Shown: positions 25,590 to 32,369 of the stretch, one piece after another
How positions within the stretch are numbered: position 1 is the first letter of the stretch
Layout: every line of letters starts with the position of its first letter
From: an uncultured Litoreibacter sp.
Lineage (GTDB): Bacteria > Pseudomonadota > Alphaproteobacteria > Rhodobacterales > Rhodobacteraceae
Length of the DNA: 64,000 bases
Assembly (NCBI GenBank): GCA_938030665.1
Contig: CALHHY010000014.1
Span: 1-64,000 of the forward strand
Direction of reading: 5' to 3'
Translations under genes and position numbers: made by a program
The notes under the pieces: model-generated
The model's database searches: none
What the model was told of the DNA's origin: nothing
What the model saw: only the letters and a program-made list of their open reading frames with translations

Positions 25590-26705
25590 TTAACATTCCG
25601 TGGGGACCGTCCTTGAGCGCTCCGCCCAAGGACCCGGCTGAATGAGCCCCAGCTCTTCAAGTTGCTCGGGGTCTTTATAGGCGACAACCCCCTCTGACCA
25701 AAGATCGGGATCTTGTGCGAGCGCATCATAATAGGCGCTGAACGCAGCTCCATTTGTGAAATGCTCGTCTCTGACTTTCTCTATCCGTGATTTTTCGACC
25801 ACCGTCGGCAGAAACTTTGTATGCAGCAAGGCCACTGACGGCCCCATCCTGCCCTCGAAGTCTATGTAGGCAACGTTGAGCCGCGGCGGCAACATCGAAT
25901 GGGTGGAGGTCACATAGGCAAAGCTGCGCTGCCATTTGACAAGCGGTATTTTGTTCAGCGTCGGCGAGCGGCGGGTTTCATCACGGAAAAACAGTTTCTC
26001 GCGAATACCTCCCTGAACCCACAGGTTTTTCAAGGGAAGTTGTCTTTGTGCTCGGTAGGGTCCGGCATCAAACCAGCCGAGGGTTGTCACGGGGTCATCT
26101 GTCCCATCGAACCGAGCCTGGCTTAATCTGCCTTTTGGGAAAAGGTCGAGCATCAAACCACCTAGGGCGGGTGTGCGAGCGGCAGTCAAGCTTGATGTCA
26201 AATTGGTTAGATTGACCGTTTCCATGGCCGAATAGACCAACAGCTCATCTGCATCGACCGTCAAACACCATCGGCCCGTTCCATATCGGAGCAGCAGATA
26301 GTTTAACCAGTCCATGCCGAACCGCGCATTCTTATACCCAGCCTCCGTTCGCCAGACCGCGCAATCAGTCTCGCCCTCGACAATTGCCGCGCTTTCATCG
26401 TTGCTGCCATTGTCGATGAAAAAGAAGGCGGAAGCGCCTAGGTTGCGGTAGTGTCGCAAGAATGCAGGCAGCCTTTCCTGCTCGTTTCGAAAACAACAGA
26501 AAACAAGGATCGATTCCCTGTTTAGGCTCTTTTGGTGACCCTGTAGCTGCGTCAAAACCCGCCGTGAACGCATGGCGCGGAAAATGAGACGACGGCGCTT
26601 CCAACGCATTCGATATGCTTGGGCGGCGCGGGCGAAAAATGGTCGAGGCGCAAGCGCAGCGTCATTGGTCGTAATGGCCGTTTTGGTGCCATCGCCATGC
26701 ATCAC
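25590..26705 (-). CDS. Family 2 glycosyltransferase (Glyco_tranf_2_4 type), copy B
   Basis: Paralogue of the following glycosyltransferase, with the same order of landmarks: ILVFCCFRNEQERLPAFLRHYRNLG, FFFIDNGSNDESAAIVE, LTVDADELLVYS, LMLDLFPKG, NKIPLVKW and THSMLPPRLN. The head is basic (RMRWKRRRLIFRAMRSRR), possibly for membrane attachment. The two copies probably arose by tandem duplication and may add different sugars to one chain. The ATG overlaps the 3' end of galE by 44 bases, so it is translated as part of the galU-galE operon. A 77-base AT-rich gap separates it from copy A. Confidence 0.82.
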   Translation of the reverse strand: MMHGDGTKTAITTNDAALAPRPFFARAAQAYRMRWKRRRLIFRAMRSRRVLTQLQGHQKSLNRESILVFCCFRNEQERLPAFLRHYRNLGASAFFFIDNGSNDESAAIVEGETDCAVWRTEAGYKNARFGMDWLNYLLLRYGTGRWCLTVDADELLVYSAMETVNLTNLTSSLTAARTPALGGLMLDLFPKGRLSQARFDGTDDPVTTLGWFDAGPYRAQRQLPLKNLWVQGGIREKLFFRDETRRSPTLNKIPLVKWQRSFAYVTSTHSMLPPRLNVAYIDFEGRMGPSVALLHTKFLPTVVEKSRIEKVRDEHFTNGAAFSAYYDALAQDPDLWSEGVVAYKDPEQLEELGLIQPGPWAERSRTVPTEC

Positions 26706-27654
26706 TGATCATTGCCTCCATGGTGGAACGCTTCGGAAGCCATCCAAGCTCTTTCTGCGCTTTGTCACTGCCCGAGACAAGAGCGGTGCAGTCACCGGGT
26801 CGGCGCGGCCCTTCGACAATAGGGACCTGCCTATTTGTGATCACGCCGCTATTGTCGATCACCTCACGGACCGAAAACCCGGTTCCTGTCCCCAGATTAA
26901 ACGCAGCGCTACCCTTGCCATCAATCAGCCATTTCAGACCGAGAACATGCGCATCAACCAGATCCATGACGTGCACATAATCGCGGATACAGGTTCCATC
27001 GGGCGTGTCATAATCGGTGCCATAGATTGTGAGCGCGTCTCGCTTGCCTTCAATCGCGTCAAGCACCAGGGGGACCAGATGGGTTTCGGGTTGATGAAAC
27101 TCCCCCACCTCGCCGTCGGGATCAGCGCCGGCAACATTGAAGTAGCGGAAGATCACATGGTTCAGGCGGTGGCTCGCCTCAAAATTCTCAAGAATGTCTT
27201 CTATGGCTCTTTTGGACGCGCCGTATGCATTGATCGGAGCCTGCAGGCTGTTTTCGTCCAGCGCTACACCGTCTTGTTCGCCGTAGGTGGCGCAAGTCGA
27301 CGAAAAGACGAATTTCTGGCAGCCAGCAGCGGCGCACGCTTCAATCAGGGTAAGCGAGCCGATGACATTGTTGCGCCAGTAAAGTCCGGGATCCTTCATT
27401 GATTCACCGACTTGGCTGAAGGCTGCGAAATGCATCACGGCCACAGGCGCATGTTTGGTAAAAATTTTATCCAGCCGGGCACGATCAAGAAGATCAGCAT
27501 GCTCAAAAGGACCGAATTTAACAGCCTCTTTCCATCCGGTTGAAAGATTGTCGACCGTTATAGGAATATAGCCTGCCGCAGCAAGAACTTTGCAGGCGTG
27601 GGAGCCGATATAGCCCGCGCCACCCGTGACCAGAACGGTCTGCTTCTGCGACAT
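26662..27654 (-). CDS. galE: UDP-glucose 4-epimerase
   Basis: Interconverts UDP-glucose and UDP-galactose (or the N-acetyl forms) for glycan synthesis. The Rossmann start VTGGAGYIGSHACKVL binds NAD. The catalytic pair is in INAYGASKRAIED (Tyr-x-x-x-Lys), with FSSTCATYGEQD supplying the Ser/Thr. The C-terminal half has the GalE signature DYDTPDGTCIRDYVHVMDL and FNLGTGTGFSVREVI. Length 330 is typical. It lies 9 bases downstream of galU, and together they turn glucose 1-phosphate into UDP-galactose for the glycosyltransferases that follow. Confidence 0.96.
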   Translation of the reverse strand: MSQKQTVLVTGGAGYIGSHACKVLAAAGYIPITVDNLSTGWKEAVKFGPFEHADLLDRARLDKIFTKHAPVAVMHFAAFSQVGESMKDPGLYWRNNVIGSLTLIEACAAAGCQKFVFSSTCATYGEQDGVALDENSLQAPINAYGASKRAIEDILENFEASHRLNHVIFRYFNVAGADPDGEVGEFHQPETHLVPLVLDAIEGKRDALTIYGTDYDTPDGTCIRDYVHVMDLVDAHVLGLKWLIDGKGSAAFNLGTGTGFSVREVIDNSGVITNRQVPIVEGPRRPGDCTALVSGSDKAQKELGWLPKRSTMEAMISDAWRWHQNGHYDQ

Positions 27655-27663
27655 TGGAAGACC

Positions 27664-28557
27664 CTATTCAGCCGCCTGCCGCAACGATACCATCTCATCA
27701 AGATAGGCGCCAAACTCGTCCCTCAGTTCAGGGCGGGACAGGCCGAAAGCCACGGTTGCCTGCAGATAGCCCGCTTTGGAACCACAATCGTAGCGCTGAC
27801 CGCGGAAGCGATAGCCGAACACATCGCGACCATCTTCAATCTCGCGCGCAATGGCATCGGTCAGTTGGATTTCGCCACCCGCACCTTGCTTGATCTTGTT
27901 GAGATTTTGCAAAACATTCGGTGTCAGGATGTAGCGGCCAATCACAGCCAAGTTCGAGGGCGCTTCTTCCATCTTAGGTTTCTCGACCATTCCGTTGACG
28001 GAGACCAACGATCCCATGTCGTCACGGACATCCAGAACACCATAGGACGGTGCTTTTTCTGGCGGCACTTCCATCGCGGCTACCATACAGCCACCAGTAT
28101 CAGCATAAGCCTCGACCATTTGCTGCAGGCAAGACTGTTCGGCGGCGATCACGTCATCGGGCAAGATAACCGCGAAGGGTTCATTGGCGATCAAGCGGCG
28201 GGCGCACCAAACGGCGTGCCCCAGGCCGAGCGCCTTGTGTTGGCGGATATAGGCGATCGCGCCACTATCCATGTTGGTGCTTTTCAGGGCATTCAGCAGG
28301 TCCTTCTTACCCTTTTTGCGAAGTGAGCCTTCAAGCTCTGGGGCGTGGTCGAAATAGTCCTCCAAAGCACCTTTGCCGCGTGACGTAACAAATATGAATT
28401 CTTTAATCCCGGCTGCGCGCGCCTCATCGATCGCATATTGGATCAGTGGGCGGTCAACGAGCGTCATGATCTCTTTGGGGATCGACTTCGTAGCCGGCAG
28501 GAACCGCGTACCCAGACCTGCGACTGGAAATACGGCTTTTGTTACTTTGCGCTTCAT
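27664..28557 (-). CDS. galU: UTP-glucose-1-phosphate uridylyltransferase
   Basis: Makes UDP-glucose, the entry point for exopolysaccharide, LPS core and galactose sugars. The N-terminal VFPVAGLGTRFLPATKSIPKE is the nucleotide loop. VDRPLIQYAIDEA, FAVILPDDVI (Asp binding the sugar nucleotide) and VEKPKMEEAPSNLAVIGRYIL are typical. Length 297 is standard for bacterial GalU. It opens the galU-galE-glycosyltransferase-sulfotransferase operon. The promoter must lie in the 440-base gap upstream, where a perfect 15-base inverted repeat sits 28 bases before the start codon. Confidence 0.97.
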   Translation of the reverse strand: MKRKVTKAVFPVAGLGTRFLPATKSIPKEIMTLVDRPLIQYAIDEARAAGIKEFIFVTSRGKGALEDYFDHAPELEGSLRKKGKKDLLNALKSTNMDSGAIAYIRQHKALGLGHAVWCARRLIANEPFAVILPDDVIAAEQSCLQQMVEAYADTGGCMVAAMEVPPEKAPSYGVLDVRDDMGSLVSVNGMVEKPKMEEAPSNLAVIGRYILTPNVLQNLNKIKQGAGGEIQLTDAIAREIEDGRDVFGYRFRGQRYDCGSKAGYLQATVAFGLSRPELRDEFGAYLDEMVSLRQAAE

Positions 28558-28584
28558 AGAACTCTCAATTTCATGTCCGTGTTC

Positions 28585-28599
28585 ATTCGTTGAACGAAT
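28585..28599. promoter_or_regulatory. Perfect inverted repeat upstream of galU (possible operator)
   Basis: ATTCGTT-G-AACGAAT is a perfect 15-base palindrome ending 28 bases upstream of the galU ATG. Size and position suit a dimeric repressor or activator site. The regulator is unknown. Confidence 0.4.
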
Positions 28600-28668
28600 A
28601 AGTCGTTGTCATATCGCCGACGAAAAAGTCAACTTTATGGCCAATACAACCCTAACTGAGGTGACTGT

Positions 28669-28800
28669 GTGACATCAGGCAACGATCTTCGACAGGGCGA
28701 CTTTGTGTTGGGTGACAACCAGCCGATCCAAAGGTCTTGCGAAGGCAAGATTTGGCCGACAGCCTTGGATCCGACTTTTCAGATTGCATCGAAAAGATAG
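28669..28800 (+). CDS. Possible 43-residue small protein
   Basis: GTG start at 28669 with GAGGTG five bases ahead. The frame gives a hydrophilic peptide with one Cys and one Trp (RQGDFVLGDN, CEGKIWPTALDP) and stops at TAG 28798-28800. It lies within the galU-kdsB gap on the opposite strand. I recognise nothing in it, and it could equally be chance or a remnant. Confidence 0.2.
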   Translation: MTSGNDLRQGDFVLGDNQPIQRSCEGKIWPTALDPTFQIASKR

Positions 28801-28960
28801 TCATACACCTCACCACAAAGAATAACACACGAACTGGTGGTACACAGATTAATGTAAAACACCATGAACTTAGGTTTATATAATGCGGTTTGGTTGCTCT
28901 TCCGGCAACTTATTGCTCGGCATTTCACGAAATCTCACGCTAATGTGTTAACCATGATTT

Positions 28961-28988
28961 ATCGCCCGGCTGGTCCTAGCCAGGCGAT
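28961..28988 (-). terminator. Strong hairpin just downstream of kdsB
   Basis: ATCGCCTGGCT and AGCCGGGCGAT (reverse-strand reading) pair over 11 positions with one wobble, around a 6-base loop, starting 10 bases beyond the kdsB stop. No T-run follows, so it may be a Rho-assisted or processed 3' end rather than a textbook terminator. Confidence 0.5.
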
Positions 28989-28998
28989 CCTTTGCCAG

Positions 28999-29799
28999 CT
29001 ATTCCACACCCATCTGTCGCATCATATCTTGGAGTTTTTCTACGTCTTCAGGGTTGTTAAGCTCCCAAAACTGGCGGCCTTTCGCGGCAACCTGAATGCA
29101 AAGCACAGAATGTCCGTTCTCCATGAAACGCAGTTGTTCCAGACCTTCGAGTTTCTCCAACGGACCTTGCTGCCAACCGGGGTATGCCGCAAGCGGCTCC
29201 GGCCGGTAGGCATAGACCCCAACATGGTGGAAAATAGGGGTGATGGCCGCGTCGTCGTAGTTTTGTGACGTGAACGGAATCACCTCTTTGGAGAAATAGA
29301 GGGCATGGTTCTTGCGGTTGAAAACTGCAGTCGTGCCGCCAACCCGGCCATGCCGGCGGTCATTCAGAAACCCATTCAGCGCAGCGCCATTCGTCTCCAG
29401 AACGGGCGTCGCAATCATCGCGTCCGGATCCTGTCGAAGCCCTGAAATCAAGTCCTCTACAAACCAATGTGGGGTCAGGGGAGCGTCGCCTTGCAGATTA
29501 ACGACAATCTCGTAGCCACCGCCCATTTCCGCATGAGCCTGCGCGCAGCGTTCGGTGCCGTTCTGACAATCGGTGGAGGTCATGACGACCTCAGCCCCAA
29601 AGGATTCCGCTTCAGATTTGATACGGTCATCATCGGTTGCCACGACCACCCGGTCCACGCCAGAAACTTGCATAGCCGCGCGCCAGGAACGTTCAATCAG
29701 GGTCTGTTTCAAACCGGATACCCCTTGCAGCGCAACAAGCGGCTTTCCAGGGTACCGGGTCGACGCAAAGCGCGCCGGGATGATGATCGCAACTGACAT
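28999..29799 (-). CDS. kdsB: CMP-Kdo synthetase (3-deoxy-manno-octulosonate cytidylyltransferase)
   Basis: Activates Kdo as CMP-Kdo for lipid A glycosylation and, in capsule systems, for the Kdo linker. The N-terminal AIIIPARFASTRYPGKPL nucleotide loop is followed by VVVATDDDRI, TSTDCQNGTERCAQA and VVNLQGDAPL (Asp of the metal site), then HHVGVYAYRPEPL. At 266 residues it is typical, though NGTER replaces the common SGTDR. ATG 29799 is chosen because it overlaps the cysQ stop in TGATG. It lies apart from kdsD, and next to cysQ and a KpsM-like exporter. Confidence 0.93.
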   Translation of the reverse strand: MSVAIIIPARFASTRYPGKPLVALQGVSGLKQTLIERSWRAAMQVSGVDRVVVATDDDRIKSEAESFGAEVVMTSTDCQNGTERCAQAHAEMGGGYEIVVNLQGDAPLTPHWFVEDLISGLRQDPDAMIATPVLETNGAALNGFLNDRRHGRVGGTTAVFNRKNHALYFSKEVIPFTSQNYDDAAITPIFHHVGVYAYRPEPLAAYPGWQQGPLEKLEGLEQLRFMENGHSVLCIQVAAKGRQFWELNNPEDVEKLQDMMRQMGVE

Positions 29800-30596
29800 C
29801 AAGCGGATTTCAGATCAACACCGGGCGCGTAAGCGATGAAGAACGGGTTCTCGTAGATCGGTTTGCCATAGGTGAAATCGCGGTGATCGTCGAAGCGCAC
29901 CACCTTGCCGCCGGCACCGCGCAACACCGCATCCCCTGCGGCTGTGTCCCATTCCATCGTGCGCCCCAGGCGCGGGTAGATATCCGCCTCACCAGTGGCC
30001 ACGAGGCAGAACTTCAGCGACGAGCCGGCACCTGTCATATCCGCCACGTCGTATTTGCCGATATAGTCATCGGTCGCCTGATCGCGGTGCGACTTAGACG
30101 CCACAACAACCAACGCGGCATTGTCCGGTTTTTTTACCGAGATCGCCTTTGCAGAGCCTATTTGAGATCTGTCAAACGGCCCCGATTCTTCGACGGACCG
30201 ACCTTCGGCGTCCGTATAGAAAAGACGTTCCTTTGCTGGCGCGTAAACCACCCCGCGGGTGGGCGTGCCGCCCTCGACAAGCGCGATATTCACCGTGAAA
30301 TCGCCGCGGCGTTTGATAAACTCTTTCGTACCGTCCAGCGGGTCAACGATGATGAAGTCGGTCGCGGATTCGCTGTGGCTTGCAGCCTGTTCCTCGGTGA
30401 CGACCAACATATCGGGGAAGGCCTTTGCCAAACCGGCGGAGATATGCGCATCAGCGGCTTCGTCAGCGGCGGTCACGGGGCTGTCGTCAGATTTTGCTTT
30501 TACTTCAAAATCATCAGCATTGTAGATATCCATGATGATATCCCCGGCCTCCAGCGCGAGTGTCCGAAACACCGTTGCCAGTTTGTTATAGTCCAT
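29799..30596 (-). CDS. cysQ: 3'(2'),5'-bisphosphate nucleotidase (PAP phosphatase)
   Basis: Hydrolyses adenosine 3',5'-bisphosphate, the inhibitory product released by sulfotransferases and sulfate assimilation, to AMP. An inositol-monophosphatase fold has metal sites in VTEEQAA, FIIVDPLDGTKEFIKRRGDFTVNIAL and the closing EWDTAAGDAVLRGAGG. Length 265 is usual. It overlaps kdsB by one base (TGATG) and is the first gene on the reverse strand here. Its nearness to a sulfotransferase gene in the same block is functionally sensible. A related inositol-phosphatase activity cannot be excluded from sequence alone. Confidence 0.93.
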   Translation of the reverse strand: MDYNKLATVFRTLALEAGDIIMDIYNADDFEVKAKSDDSPVTAADEAADAHISAGLAKAFPDMLVVTEEQAASHSESATDFIIVDPLDGTKEFIKRRGDFTVNIALVEGGTPTRGVVYAPAKERLFYTDAEGRSVEESGPFDRSQIGSAKAISVKKPDNAALVVVASKSHRDQATDDYIGKYDVADMTGAGSSLKFCLVATGEADIYPRLGRTMEWDTAAGDAVLRGAGGKVVRFDDHRDFTYGKPIYENPFFIAYAPGVDLKSA

Positions 30597-30717
30597 TATT
30601 CATCTCCAGCGTGAGAGTTGCTTGGGCACTTTCGCCTCCTTATGCTGGTTCAATAACGGATCGGCAAGTTTTCTGGTGGCATAAGCCTCCGAACGGCCAC
30701 GCAAGGGCAGATCACAT

Positions 30718-31539
30718 ATGTTCAGAACGGAAGAACGCAGTTCGCATTTTCGCTCTGCCTTGGGTTTGGCGGAGCTGGTGTATCACAGCACCGTCCGGCA
30801 GGTGCGCAAAACGCATCGCAATGCGATTGTCGGCCTTGCGTCCAACATCATGCAGACGGTCGTTTTCGTTGCAGTTTTCTACATCATGTTCACCTTGCTT
30901 GGCCTACGCGGTAACACGATCAGGGGCGACTTCATCCTGTATCTGCTGTCGGGCATCTTCCTGTTTCTGACCCATACCAAGGCGGTCGGCGCCGTGTTCG
31001 GGTCAGAGGGGCCAACGTCGGCGATGATGAAACACGCGCCGATGAATACAGCCATTGCTATCACATCCTCCGCGCTGTCGTCGCTGTATTTGCAGGTTCT
31101 GTCCGCTGCGGTCATCCTTTTTGTCATGCATGTGGTCTGGCAGCCTGTCGAGATTTACCGTGTCATGCCGACGATCGGGATGTTTCTGACGGCGTGGTTC
31201 TGCGGCGTCGCGGTCGGCATGGTCCTGCTTGCGCTGAAACCTTGGGCGCCCGGTTTCGCGCAGACCATTATGATGGTCTACAGCCGCGCCAATATGATCG
31301 CATCCGGCAAGATGTTCGTCGCCAACACGATGCCCGGGTACTTGCTAGCCTTCTTCGACTGGAACCCACTGTTCCACGCGATTGACCAGGCGCGGGGCTT
31401 TGCCTTTATCAACTACAATCCGCATTTCAGTTCGTGGAGCTATCCGCTTGCGGTCGGCACCGTGCTGATCATGATCGGTCTGATGGGCGAATTTTATACC
31501 CGTCGGAAAGCTTCGATCAGCTGGATGGCAACACGCTAA
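30718..31539 (+). CDS. ABC-2 type polysaccharide export permease (KpsM-like)
   Basis: 273-residue inner-membrane permease. A cytosolic head (1-45, with LVYHSTVRQVRKTHRNAIVG as the interfacial helix) is followed by about six hydrophobic helices, among them MQTVVFVAVFYIMFTLLG, ILYLLSGIFLFLTH and VLSAAVILFVMHVVW. The late PGYLLAFFDWNPLFHAIDQAR stretch, just before the last helix, is a hallmark of capsule/teichoic-acid exporters (KpsM, Wzm, TagG). The ATPase partner (KpsT) and the KpsE/KpsD envelope parts are not in the window. It diverges from cysQ-kdsB across 121 bases, and its stop overlaps convergent alkB by 4. Confidence 0.85.
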   Translation: MFRTEERSSHFRSALGLAELVYHSTVRQVRKTHRNAIVGLASNIMQTVVFVAVFYIMFTLLGLRGNTIRGDFILYLLSGIFLFLTHTKAVGAVFGSEGPTSAMMKHAPMNTAIAITSSALSSLYLQVLSAAVILFVMHVVWQPVEIYRVMPTIGMFLTAWFCGVAVGMVLLALKPWAPGFAQTIMMVYSRANMIASGKMFVANTMPGYLLAFFDWNPLFHAIDQARGFAFINYNPHFSSWSYPLAVGTVLIMIGLMGEFYTRRKASISWMATR

Positions 31540-32141
31540 ACGACCACTCGCAACGTCAGGTTCAAGCGGCCTCCTTTCGGCAGAAGCGGGGAGGTGCCGA
31601 ATTTGATGCGATCCACGCCGTGATAGGCCAGCCTTGCCGCACCGCCCATGACAACCACGTCGCCCGAACGCAGCCAGACGCTGCGTGTTGGGTCAGATCG
31701 TTCGATCCCGCCCATGCGAAACAGGGCCTCGTCCCCCAGCGAAATAGACACGACCGGCCAACTGAAATCACCTTCGTCCTTGTCCTGGTGCAGCCCCATC
31801 CGGGCCCCCTCGCTGTAATGGTTCAACAGGCAGGCATCCGGCAGGCGGCTGACCTCTGACACCGCGTGCCAGATACCCAGAACCGTTTCAGGTATGGCCG
31901 GCCAAGCGCGTCCGTTGACATGGGTGGGCGCATAGCGATAGCCGGCGCGGTCCGTGATCCAACCCAGCCTGCCCATGGATGTCATACGCACCGACATAAG
32001 CTTCCCGCTAGGTGTCACGGGCTGCACAAATGGGGTCTCCCGCACGGCGTCGCGCAACGTGTCAACAAGGTCGCGCTGCGCGGCTGGCGGCAGGAACTGC
32101 TCGTAAATCTTGAAGCCGGAGAGGGTCAGATCAGGTGTCAT
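31536..32141 (-). CDS. alkB: AlkB-type Fe(II)/2-oxoglutarate dioxygenase (alkylated DNA repair)
   Basis: Oxidatively removes methyl groups from 1-methyladenine and 3-methylcytosine in DNA or RNA. The iron triad is GLHQDKDEGDF (His-x-Asp) plus His in LAYHGVDRI, and the 2-oxoglutarate Arg lies in GRLNLTLRVV. The nucleotide-recognition lid includes YRYAPTHVNGRAWPAIP. ATG 32141 gives 201 residues; an in-frame TTG at 32162 is less likely. It stands singly between the permease and dnaK; no ada gene is adjacent. Confidence 0.93.
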   Translation of the reverse strand: MTPDLTLSGFKIYEQFLPPAAQRDLVDTLRDAVRETPFVQPVTPSGKLMSVRMTSMGRLGWITDRAGYRYAPTHVNGRAWPAIPETVLGIWHAVSEVSRLPDACLLNHYSEGARMGLHQDKDEGDFSWPVVSISLGDEALFRMGGIERSDPTRSVWLRSGDVVVMGGAARLAYHGVDRIKFGTSPLLPKGGRLNLTLRVVV

Positions 32142-32229
32142 GGGGCTATCCAAACCGGACAAACCTTCGGGCTCAACCGCTCAAGGCAAGAAATATGAGT
32201 CTTTTCAGCACTATCGGCCCCTCCAGCGC

Positions 32230-32259
32230 CTTGCAGCACCAAAACCGCATCCCTATATA
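32230..32259 (+). promoter_or_regulatory. Heat-shock (sigma-32) promoter of dnaK
   Basis: CTTG (32230-32233), an 18-base spacer and CCTATATA (32252-32259) match the alphaproteobacterial heat-shock consensus CTTG-N17/18-CYTATNT. Transcription would start near 32266, giving a leader of about 100 bases before dnaK. No CIRCE repeat is present, so sigma-32 rather than HrcA is the likely control. Confidence 0.65.
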
Positions 32260-32304
32260 CCGGCAGAACTCCGTTAGGGGAGCCATCCCCGGTTCAATGG
32301 GATC

Positions 32305-32336
32305 GGAGGACAGGGGCCGAAGCGGGCCTGTTCTCC
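32305..32336 (+). promoter_or_regulatory. Stable hairpin in the dnaK leader
   Basis: GGAGGACAGG (32305-32314) pairs with CCTGTTCTCC (32327-32336) over ten positions with one G-T wobble, with further GC pairing inside the loop. It lies about 34 bases upstream of the dnaK start and ahead of the AAGGA ribosome site. It may steady or regulate the mRNA; the function is inferred. Confidence 0.45.
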
Positions 32337-32369
32337 AAAACATCGCCGATAGGAAAAAGGACCTGCATC

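Larger units (their letters stand above)
28558..28998. other. 440-base gap between galU and kdsB
   Basis: Relatively AT-rich, with no conserved gene visible. It holds an inverted repeat near galU, a possible 43-residue reading frame, and a hairpin next to the kdsB stop (each listed separately). TTGACT on the reverse strand at 28629-28634 may be the -35 box of galU, but I cannot pair it with a convincing -10. Confidence 0.5.
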
